From NCBI RefSeq assembly GCF_001865065.1, contig NZ_MJGN01000014.1:1-64000 (forward strand): DNA of 64,000 nt. The letters run 5' to 3'. Numbering within the stretch: position 1 is the stretch's first letter; each line of letters starts with the position of its first letter. The translations under genes and the position numbers were made by a program. Below are positions 55,354 to 62,610 of this stretch, piece by piece. The DNA is from Curtobacterium sp. MCBA15_008 (GTDB lineage: Bacteria > Actinomycetota > Actinomycetes > Actinomycetales > Microbacteriaceae). The notes beneath the pieces were generated by a model that was not told the DNA's origin, ran no database searches, and worked only from the letters and a program-made list of their open reading frames with translations.

Positions 55354-56757
55354 TCAGGGGTACACGCGCACCGGGGTCGACACCTCGGTCGCCGCGCGCA
55401 CCGGGAACCCGGCGATGCCCGAGCTGCCCATGTACGTCACCCCGGCGACCAAGCCCTTCGTGCCGGTGAGCGTGAGCTGCTTCGACAGGGGCACGATGAC
55501 CGTGCTGGTACCGCCGGCGACCACGTCGACCCGCTGCTCCTCGTCACCGGTGCGGATCGTCACCGTGGCGTCCGAGCGCGTCGGGTTCACCATCGTCAGC
55601 CGCTGGTTGTCCCCCGGCGCGAGCGCGGTGATCGTCGACCGCCCGAGCGGCTCGGCGGACGCGAACCAGCCGAGGTCGGTGCGACCGTCCTCGGTGGGCG
55701 TCGTGGTGCGGGCCCCGGCCACGATCGGCTCGGTCGACGTGACCGTGAACGAGTACCGGCCGTTGGGGAAGTCGTCGAGGGCGACGTCGGTCACGACGCC
55801 CGGCTCGGCGGTGGCGTTCACGGTCGAGCCGCCGCCGTCCGAGGTGGTGATGCCGAGGGTGACGCGAGCCGCCTCGGACCCGGGGACGAACAGCCGGACG
55901 ATCGGCGCGGCGTCGGCGGTGTCGTCGCCGCGCTGCGCCTCCTGGGCGCCCTGCAGCACGACGCCGGGGATGATCTGCGTCCGCGCCGGTGCGGCTCCGC
56001 CGGAGACGACGTCGAAGCCACCGGGGGTGAGCGTCCGGACGATCGACTCCTGCATGTGCGCGACGATCTGGCCGCCGGAGGACTCGACGTGCACGACGGT
56101 GGAGCCCTGGTCGGACACGAAGCCCGACAGCGGCACGACCTTCTGCGTGTTCGGCGCGACGACGATCCCGGTGGTGCCCGGCGCGCTGACCGTGCCCGAG
56201 TCGTCGAAGATCGACAGGTCGACGGTGGCGTTCACATCGGTCGGGTTGGAGAGCGTGACGAGACTGGTGCGCCCGGTCTCGGTCGAGCCGCCGACCAGCC
56301 ACGTGGACTGGCTCGGGTCGTCGCACGACGCGGCGCCCACGCCGACGAGGTCGCCGCTGGACACGCTCTGGTAGCTGCTGCCCGCGACCTGCGGCGTGGT
56401 GTCGCCGGCCGGGGCGGTGAGCAGGCGCGGTTCGCTGCCGCCGGTCGTCGACGCCCCGAGCGAGGACCGCTCGACGGTCGACCCGGTGGTGGCCGTCGCG
56501 ACCGTGGCGGAGCCGACGGTGCTCGCCTTCGTGGCGTCGTTGCCGGCGTCGTCGGACAGGCGGAGTGCACTGCCGGCGCACACGCGCTCGGCGTCCGCGG
56601 GCACCGGCACGACCGTCTTGCCGGCGGGACGGCCCGGCTCGGACTCCGTGCCGAGGGCGTGCGCCGCGGTGACGGCTCCGGCGGCGACGACCACGGCGAT
56701 CGCGGTGGCGGTCCCGCGGACGACCCAGCGGCGCACGGAGGCGGGGGTGGTGCTCAT
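55354..56757 (-). CDS. DUF5719 family exported protein
   Basis: A 467-residue protein with an N-terminal signal-anchor helix (about 14-35), then a secreted beta-rich domain. Repeats such as TSLVTLSNPTDVNATVDLSIFDDSGTVSAPG and RLTMVNPTRSDATVTIRTGDEEQRVDVVAGGTSTVIVPL look like tandem immunoglobulin-like folds. It matches the DUF5719 family, found after large glycosyltransferase genes in actinobacteria. It overlaps that gene by four bases (ATGA), suggesting a joint envelope role. Confidence 0.85.
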   Translation of the reverse strand: MSTTPASVRRWVVRGTATAIAVVVAAGAVTAAHALGTESEPGRPAGKTVVPVPADAERVCAGSALRLSDDAGNDATKASTVGSATVATATTGSTVERSSLGASTTGGSEPRLLTAPAGDTTPQVAGSSYQSVSSGDLVGVGAASCDDPSQSTWLVGGSTETGRTSLVTLSNPTDVNATVDLSIFDDSGTVSAPGTTGIVVAPNTQKVVPLSGFVSDQGSTVVHVESSGGQIVAHMQESIVRTLTPGGFDVVSGGAAPARTQIIPGVVLQGAQEAQRGDDTADAAPIVRLFVPGSEAARVTLGITTSDGGGSTVNATAEPGVVTDVALDDFPNGRYSFTVTSTEPIVAGARTTTPTEDGRTDLGWFASAEPLGRSTITALAPGDNQRLTMVNPTRSDATVTIRTGDEEQRVDVVAGGTSTVIVPLSKQLTLTGTKGLVAGVTYMGSSGIAGFPVRAATEVSTPVRVYP

Positions 56758-59642
56758 TCGTCGCGCTCCTCGTCGAAGGTGGTGGCGGGTTCCTCGGCCT
56801 CGATGACGTTCGAGGTGGCACGGCGACGGCGGGGCGCGGTGGGGACGGCGAGCAGGGCCGCGGCACCGAAGACCACGCCGAGCACGACGAGGTAGAGCAC
56901 GTGCGTGGCGTGCGCCCCGGCCGACCCGGTGGAGGTCCGGTCGACGTCGCCCTCGTAGTGGAACAGCTGCCCGCTCGTGGTCTCGCCGATGCTGGTGAAG
57001 AGCGCGTTCTGCCCGATCGCCCCGGCCGCGCGGTCGTGCACGTCCTGCGCGGCGGAGCCGCTCGACCCGCGGGAGTCGTCCGAGGTGTCGGACGGGTCGG
57101 AGACGTCGTCGAGCAGCACGAAGCTCACGCCGAGCTCACGGAGCGCCGGCTCGGGGTCGTACCCGCTGCGGCTCGCGAGGTTGCCGGCCAGGGTCGCCAG
57201 CTGCGCCCCGGAGCGGCTCAGCGTCAGCGCGGTCGAGTCGAGCGTCGACTGGTCGTCGAGCGTCGAACCCTGCCCGCGCTCGAGCGCCACCGCGAGGGAG
57301 CCGTCGGTCTGCGGTTCGACCACGAGGGTGCCGACGTCGGGGTTGGCCTGTGCCTCGGCGTTGACGTACGCGCTGAGGACCCGGCCGGTGGTGGGCTGGA
57401 TGACGGCGTTGCCGAGGTAGAACGCCGCGAAGGCGGGCGCGACCGCGACACCGGCGAGCACCGTCGCGACGAGGCCGGTGACCGGAGCGAGGCGGGGCAG
57501 CACGTCGATCCCGATGCACGCCGCCGCGACGATGGCGAGCCAGTAGACGGAGAGCCCGCTGCCCGGCCAGATGATCGTGGTGGTCGACCCGACGCCCGTG
57601 ACGGTCACGTGGGTGGCGGCGAACGCGGTGGCGAAGCCGAGCAGGGCGACGACCAGGCAGGCACCCGCCACCGCCCAGCGGTGTCCGAGCATCGCGCCGA
57701 TGGCCGCGGCGGCGATCGGCAGGGCGAGGACGGCCATCAGCACGGGCAGGATCGCGGTGAGCGTGCCCATGCCGGCCGTGGTCGGGAGCCAGCCGCTCCA
57801 GTCCGGCACCGGCTGGCCGATGGCGAGCTGGAAGGCGGACGGGGCGCGGGTGGCCGAGGGCACACCGGGGTCGGCGAAGACCGCCAGCACGTTGCCGCGC
57901 GTGACCTGGGCGAGCACGAGGGGCAGGAACAGCACCGCGGCGGGCACCGGGATGAACACCCGACGGTGCGCACGGCGCCAGCCCACGACGAGGGAGACCA
58001 GCCAGGCGACGAGGAGCACCGGCAGCAGCGACGGCGCAGAGGCAGCGACGACGGCGAACAGCAACGAGGCGCCGGACGCCCACGCCCAGGAGCGGTGCGC
58101 CTCGAGCACGGCGAGGAACAGCCAGGGCAGGAGCACGTGCGCGATCACGGCACCGAGGTGCCCGCTCGTGACGGCCCCGACGAGCGTCGGCGCGATCGTG
58201 TAGAGCGCCGCGCCGATCGCGGGGACCCAGGTCCGCGTGGTGACCTTGCGGATCGCGAACCACGAGCCGAGCGCGGCCACCGGGAACGCGACGAGCATGA
58301 CCAGGACGACCGAGGTCGACGGCGACCAGAACGTGATCGACCCGAGGACGGCCACGATCGCGGCGAACGGGTCGGACGGACCGGTGAACCCGGTGCCGAT
58401 CGAGTGCCAGCCGTAGCCGACGTTCTGCCAGAGCCGTGCGACGTCGGTGCTCAGCGGGAGCAGCCCCCCGCCGGTCAGCGCCGGCGAGCCGAGCAGCGGG
58501 TAGAGCGTCACGACGCTGAGGACGGCCGCGGCCAGGACGACCCAGATCCCGCCGTCGCCGAGGAACGAGGCCCGGGCGATCGGGGCGTCCTCGACGCGTG
58601 CGAGTTCGACGTCGCGCGAGGTCGTCCGGTGTTCGTGCACCCGTCGCCAGCTCACGCGGAGCGGCTCGACGGCCGCCCACCCCAGCTTCTTGTTCCGGGC
58701 GAGGACCCGGCGGGCGCGCCCGACGCCGCCGCCGAACGCCACCGCGAAGGCCGCGGCGAGCTCGGCGCTGACGGCCGCGGGGTGCTTCGCGACGAGGTGT
58801 CCGATCGCACGTCCGACGGCGAACGGCACGAGGGTCAGCCAGTGGATCCAGAGCACCCCGACGGGCGCGTAGGTCATCCGACGGTGCAGCTGCGCCTGCC
58901 GGTGCATCCGCACGCGGCGCCCCTCGGAGACACGCCTGCGGCCGAACTCCTCGATCGGACCGGCCGTGGTCACGCGGGCTTCCGGCACGACCGCGACGCG
59001 GTGCCCGGCCAGGCGGACGCGGACGCAGAAGTCGAGCGCGGCGTCGACGTTCGGGAGCGCCGGGTCGAAGCCGCCGAGTTCGTTCCAGACCGACCGACGG
59101 ACGAGCATGCCGCCCGCGGCGACGCCGAGCACGTCGGTGTGCCGGTCGTGCTGGCCCTGGTCGAGTTCGTCCTGCACGAGGGCGATGGAGCGGCCGAAGC
59201 GGGTCATGCTCTCGCCGAACGCGCGGATCACCGACGGGTCGTCGACCGACACGAGCTTCGGACCGGCCACGACGACCGACGGCGCGATCTCCACGGCGGA
59301 CAGCAGGTCGGCGAGCGCGGTCGGCGACGGCGCGTTGTCGTGTCCGAGCAGCCACAGCCACTCGTCGACCGGCTCGTCCGCGACGGTGGGCGGCGCTTCG
59401 CGTTCCCCGCGGGCGACGGCCTCGCCGAAAGGGCGACCGGCGGGCAGGCGGAGGAGTTCGGCGGAGCCGCCGAAGGAGAGGTCGGCGGTCGAGCCGTCGG
59501 TCGACCCGACGTCGACGACGACCAGGTTCTCCGGGTGGCGGGTCTGGGCGGCGAGGGCGTCCAGGGTCCGGTCGAGGTGGTCCGCCCCGTTGGCGGCGAC
59601 GAGGATCGCGGTGACCCGGGGCTGAGCGGAACTGGGCTGCAT
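56754..59642 (-). CDS. large membrane glycosyltransferase, GT2 family
   Basis: A 962-residue protein. The GT2 domain (about 1-260) shows TAILVAANGADHLDRTLDALAAQTRHPENLVVVDVGSTDGST and the nucleotide-sugar segment WLWLLGHDNAPSPTALADLL; the DXD equivalent here is HDN. About twelve membrane helices follow (about 360-840). A soluble extracytoplasmic part (about 770-930) precedes a last helix near 925. ATG at 59642 follows TAGAGT by 10 bases. GTG at 59654 is the alternative. Related proteins are proposed to add sugars to cell-wall polymers; the substrate is unknown. Confidence 0.88.
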   Translation of the reverse strand: MQPSSAQPRVTAILVAANGADHLDRTLDALAAQTRHPENLVVVDVGSTDGSTADLSFGGSAELLRLPAGRPFGEAVARGEREAPPTVADEPVDEWLWLLGHDNAPSPTALADLLSAVEIAPSVVVAGPKLVSVDDPSVIRAFGESMTRFGRSIALVQDELDQGQHDRHTDVLGVAAGGMLVRRSVWNELGGFDPALPNVDAALDFCVRVRLAGHRVAVVPEARVTTAGPIEEFGRRRVSEGRRVRMHRQAQLHRRMTYAPVGVLWIHWLTLVPFAVGRAIGHLVAKHPAAVSAELAAAFAVAFGGGVGRARRVLARNKKLGWAAVEPLRVSWRRVHEHRTTSRDVELARVEDAPIARASFLGDGGIWVVLAAAVLSVVTLYPLLGSPALTGGGLLPLSTDVARLWQNVGYGWHSIGTGFTGPSDPFAAIVAVLGSITFWSPSTSVVLVMLVAFPVAALGSWFAIRKVTTRTWVPAIGAALYTIAPTLVGAVTSGHLGAVIAHVLLPWLFLAVLEAHRSWAWASGASLLFAVVAASAPSLLPVLLVAWLVSLVVGWRRAHRRVFIPVPAAVLFLPLVLAQVTRGNVLAVFADPGVPSATRAPSAFQLAIGQPVPDWSGWLPTTAGMGTLTAILPVLMAVLALPIAAAAIGAMLGHRWAVAGACLVVALLGFATAFAATHVTVTGVGSTTTIIWPGSGLSVYWLAIVAAACIGIDVLPRLAPVTGLVATVLAGVAVAPAFAAFYLGNAVIQPTTGRVLSAYVNAEAQANPDVGTLVVEPQTDGSLAVALERGQGSTLDDQSTLDSTALTLSRSGAQLATLAGNLASRSGYDPEPALRELGVSFVLLDDVSDPSDTSDDSRGSSGSAAQDVHDRAAGAIGQNALFTSIGETTSGQLFHYEGDVDRTSTGSAGAHATHVLYLVVLGVVFGAAALLAVPTAPRRRRATSNVIEAEEPATTFDEERDE

Positions 59643-59662
59643 GACGGGCGTCACTCTACGGT

Positions 59663-59757
59663 CTGGAGGCGCGGTGACGGTCGCGCAGGTCGGCGCGCCG
59701 TGAACCTGTGGGCGCGCTCACCGCACGGTGCGTGCCGGACGTGCGGCGCGCCTCCAG
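59663..59757. repeat. dispersed palindrome (GGAGGCGCGG family), degraded long copy
   Basis: CTGGAGGCGCGGTGACGG and its distant partner GCGGCGCGCCTCCAG bracket about 60 bases that contain a smaller imperfect stem. It starts 6 bases before the whiB2 stop and reaches the glycosyltransferase promoter. Confidence 0.5.
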
Positions 59758-59762
59758 GGCGG

Positions 59763-60095
59763 CTACGCGCGTTTGCGCAGCTTGCGTCGTTCACGCTCGG
59801 ACAGGCCGCCCCAGATGCCGAAGCGCTCGTCGTTCTCGAGTGCGTACTCGAGGCACTGCGACCGGACCTCGCACGAGGTGCAGATCTTCTTGGCCTCGCG
59901 CGTCGAGCCGCCCTTCTCGGGGAAGAACGCCTCCGGGTCGGTCTGCGCGCACAGCGAGTCCACCTGCCACGCGAGCGGGTTCTCCTCGTCGTCGGTCTCC
60001 GGCCGTCGGACACCCGGGACGCCGAGCGCGACGGGGTCGACGTGCCAGTCCTCCGGTACTCCGGCGTGGAAGTCGGAACCGTTCACCCTGATCAC
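59763..60095 (-). CDS. whiB2: WhiB-family regulator, WhiB2/WhmD type
   Basis: A 110-residue iron-sulfur regulator. The cluster cysteines lie in SLCAQTDPEAFFPEKGGSTREAKKICTSCEVRSQCLEYAL and are followed by GIWGGLSERERRKLRKRA. This matches WhiB2/WhmD, which is required for septation in mycobacteria, and WhiB of Streptomyces. The N-terminal 45 residues are longer than in most WhiB2 proteins. The start could be GTG at 60095 or 60086. The upstream sequence has a strong promoter. Confidence 0.93.
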   Translation of the reverse strand: MIRVNGSDFHAGVPEDWHVDPVALGVPGVRRPETDDEENPLAWQVDSLCAQTDPEAFFPEKGGSTREAKKICTSCEVRSQCLEYALENDERFGIWGGLSERERRKLRKRA

Positions 60096-60138
60096 CCCTG
60101 ACGTCTCGATAACGGGACCACAACAATTGCTGTCGTGC

Positions 60139-60172
60139 CTGTAATTACAGCGGTGTCATTCGCGAGAGTCAA
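60139..60172 (-). promoter_or_regulatory. whiB2 promoter with a palindrome over its -10 box
   Basis: On the minus strand TTGACT (60172-60167) is followed by 17 bases and TGTAAT (60149-60144). The perfect 12-bp palindrome CTGTAATTACAG (60139-60150) covers the -10 box. A transcript would start near 60137, giving a leader of about 42 bases. A protein bound to the palindrome would block transcription. Confidence 0.65.
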
Positions 60173-60295
60173 GTCGCGGATCATAGAAGGTGCTGCCGGT
60201 TCCGGCGTGTCATGTCCCCCGTACGGGCGTGTCGCGCCCGGTCTGTCCGGGCTTCGGGGGACGCCGGACGGGCGACGTCCGCGGCATCCGGGGCG

Positions 60296-61258
60296 TCAAC
60301 CGATGCGGCGGCGGGCCTCCCACGCGCTGGTGACCATCTCGTCGAGGGTGTGCCGCATCGCCCAGTCGAGGTCGCGCGCCGCAGCCTCGCCGGTGGCGAC
60401 GATGCGCGCCGGGTCACCGGGGCGGCGCGGGGCGACCTCGGGTTCGAAGGCGATGCCCGTGCCCGTCGCCATCGCGTCCATGATCTGCCGGACGCTGACG
60501 CCGTCGCCGCTGCCGAGGTTGTAGGCGCGGTCGAGGGTCTCCCCCGCCTCGAGCTTCTGCGCGGCCACGGCGTGCGAGCGCGCGAGGTCGGCGACGTGGA
60601 TGTAGTCGCGCACGCAGGTGCCGTCCGGCGTGTCGTAGTCGTCGCCGTTGATCCGCGGGGTGCGGCCGGCCAGCAGCGCCTCGAACACGAGCGGGAAGAG
60701 GTTGTGCGGGCTGGCGTCGTACAGGTCCGGCTCCCCCGAGCCGACCACGTTGAAGTAGCGGAGCGACGTCGTGGTGAATCCGGCCGCCACCTCCATGTCG
60801 CGGAGCAACCACTCGCCGATGAGCTTCGACTCGCCGTACGGGGACTCGGGGGCCTTCGGGGTCTCCTCGACGACGGTCTCGACGTCCGGGGTGCCGTACA
60901 CGGCGGCGCTCGACGAGAACACGGCCTTCGTGACCCCGTTCTCGGCCATCGCACGGAGCAGGGTCACCATGCCGGTGACGTTCTGCTCGTAGGTGTGCAG
61001 CGGCCGCTCGACCGAGACCCCGGCGTACTTGAAGCCGGCGACGTGCACGACGCCGGTGACGTGGTGGTCGCGCAGGGTCCGCGCCACGAGGTCCCCGTCG
61101 AGGATCGCCCCCTCGACGAACGGCACGTCCTCGGGCACGAACGCCCGGAACCCACTGGACAGGTCGTCCAGTGCGACGGTGTCGATGCCCGCCGCGCGCA
61201 GCGCTCGGACGACGTGGGATCCGATGTACCCGGCACCGCCGGTGACCAGCCAACTCAT
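60296..61258 (-). CDS. galE: UDP-glucose 4-epimerase
   Basis: GalE interconverts UDP-glucose and UDP-galactose with bound NAD. The 320-residue short-chain protein has GGAGYIGSHVVRALRAAG at the N-terminus, FSSSAAVYGTP near 115 and the catalytic YGESKLIGE near 142. NLGSGDGVSVRQIMDAM lies near the C-terminus. I chose ATG at 61258 (MSWLVTGG) because TAGCGT lies 7 bases upstream; GTG at 61267 is too close to that box. Confidence 0.95.
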   Translation of the reverse strand: MSWLVTGGAGYIGSHVVRALRAAGIDTVALDDLSSGFRAFVPEDVPFVEGAILDGDLVARTLRDHHVTGVVHVAGFKYAGVSVERPLHTYEQNVTGMVTLLRAMAENGVTKAVFSSSAAVYGTPDVETVVEETPKAPESPYGESKLIGEWLLRDMEVAAGFTTTSLRYFNVVGSGEPDLYDASPHNLFPLVFEALLAGRTPRINGDDYDTPDGTCVRDYIHVADLARSHAVAAQKLEAGETLDRAYNLGSGDGVSVRQIMDAMATGTGIAFEPEVAPRRPGDPARIVATGEAAARDLDWAMRHTLDEMVTSAWEARRRIG

Positions 61259-61265
61259 GCTGGCC

Positions 61266-61271
61266 ACGCTA
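61266..61271 (-). promoter_or_regulatory. leaderless -10 box for galE (TAGCGT)
   Basis: TAGCGT on the minus strand ends 7 bases before the ATG at 61258. Confidence 0.55.
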
Positions 61272-61312
61272 GCGGAACGGGATCGCCCAGCGCCTCGCCG
61301 CGGCGTGCGGCT

Positions 61313-62521
61313 TCACGCACCCGTTGCGATGAACACCGTCGACGTGATGCCGTCGGTCGCGTCGGCCTCGACCGTGACGTCGCCCTCGTCCGGCGTGATG
61401 AAGCAGGACTCGCCCTGGCGCAGGAGCGTCGCCGAGGTCGCACCGACCAGGGTGACCACCCCGGCGGTGCAGATCGCGATGGACGGTCCGGTCAGCGGCG
61501 CGACGCCGCCCGAACCCAGACCGACCGGGCGACCGTCGCCGGTCACGCGCAGCAGGGCGAAGCCGACGCCCTCGGGCGCGAAGCGGTCGACCCCGGGTCC
61601 CACCGCCACCGGCTCGAGGACCGGCGCGGGGTAGGCGGTGAAGTCGAGGACGTGCAGGAGCTCCGCCACGTCGACGTGCTTCGGCGTGAGTCCGCCGCGG
61701 AGCACGTTGTCCGAGGGTGCCATCAGCTCGATGCCGAGGCCGTCGAGGTAGGCGTGGATGTTGCCGGCGGGCAGGTACATCGCCTCGCCCGCGGACAGGG
61801 TGACGCGGTGCATGAGGAGCGACACCACGACGCCGGGGTCACCGGGGTACGCCTCCGCGAGGTCACGGACGGTCGCGGTGTTCGGCGTCTGCGCGTCGTC
61901 CGGCAGCGCGGCGGCGAGGTCGCTCGCGGCCTGCACGACCGCCACGGCCGAGGCGTCGGCGGTCTCGAGCCAGCGCACGGTGTCCTCGAGCCCGTGCTGC
62001 AGGTGCACGTGCAGCGGCCCGAGGCGGCCGGTGCCGGCGTCGAGCAGGTCGACCTCGGCCAGGGTCTCCTCGACGGGACGGAAACCGCTCAGCGCCTCGA
62101 ACCGCTCGCTCAGGGCGACGACGAGCTCGGGCTTCGGGAACGGGTCCTTGTAGTTCCGCGCCGGATCGTCGATCGGGATGCCGGCGGCCTCCTCGCGCTC
62201 GAACCCCTCGCGCGCCTGCTCGGGCGTCGGGTGGGCCTGCAGCGACAGCGGGGCCGCGGCGGCGAGCACCTTGAGGAGGAAGGGCAGACCGGTCCGGTCG
62301 GCGCCGAGGGCGGTCTCCGGCTCGGCGGCGACCCAGTCGAGGAGCGTGTCGGCACCGCCCACCATCGCGGGGTTCACGACGACGCTCGGGCTGCCCGGGT
62401 GCGCACCGAGCCAGAGCTCGGCCTGCGGGGCGCCGGTGACGGTGCGGCCGAGGAGCTCGGGGATCGCGGTGACGGAGCCCCAGGCGTAGTCGCGGGGCGT
62501 GTTCGTGATGCCGAGGAACAT
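61313..62521 (-). CDS. manA: mannose-6-phosphate isomerase, class I
   Basis: ManA interconverts mannose 6-phosphate and fructose 6-phosphate, supplying GDP-mannose for glycans. The 402-residue zinc cupin has ITNTPRDYAWGSVTAIPELLGR at the N-terminus, the AELWLGAHPGSPS motif near 33, and PLSLQAHPTPEQAREGF with zinc ligands near 95. YLPAGNIHAYLDGLGIELMAPSDNVLRGGLTPKHVD near 255-290 supplies the other ligands. It is probably leaderless. It is close to galE, consistent with sugar-nucleotide supply for the envelope. Confidence 0.95.
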   Translation of the reverse strand: MFLGITNTPRDYAWGSVTAIPELLGRTVTGAPQAELWLGAHPGSPSVVVNPAMVGGADTLLDWVAAEPETALGADRTGLPFLLKVLAAAAPLSLQAHPTPEQAREGFEREEAAGIPIDDPARNYKDPFPKPELVVALSERFEALSGFRPVEETLAEVDLLDAGTGRLGPLHVHLQHGLEDTVRWLETADASAVAVVQAASDLAAALPDDAQTPNTATVRDLAEAYPGDPGVVVSLLMHRVTLSAGEAMYLPAGNIHAYLDGLGIELMAPSDNVLRGGLTPKHVDVAELLHVLDFTAYPAPVLEPVAVGPGVDRFAPEGVGFALLRVTGDGRPVGLGSGGVAPLTGPSIAICTAGVVTLVGATSATLLRQGESCFITPDEGDVTVEADATDGITSTVFIATGA

Positions 62522-62527
62522 GGGCCG

Positions 62528-62533
62528 AGCCTA
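62528..62533 (-). promoter_or_regulatory. leaderless -10 box for manA (TAGGCT)
   Basis: TAGGCT on the minus strand ends 6 bases before the ATG at 62521. Confidence 0.6.
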
Positions 62534-62597
62534 CCGGCGCTGCCGTCCGCGTCCGAGTCGCGCCCGCCGACACCCGCGTCGGACCGAGCCCCGACAC

Positions 62598-62603
62598 TAG
62601 AAT
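62598..62603 (+). promoter_or_regulatory. leaderless -10 box for the acyltransferase (TAGAAT)
   Basis: TAGAAT ends 7 bases before the ATG at 62611, with no ribosome binding site. Confidence 0.6.
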
Positions 62604-62610
62604 CGCCGCG

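Noticed and set aside
59763-60172. A start for whiB2 at an upstream in-frame codon
   Set aside because: The strong promoter at 60139-60172 places the transcript start near 60137, so starts above that are excluded.
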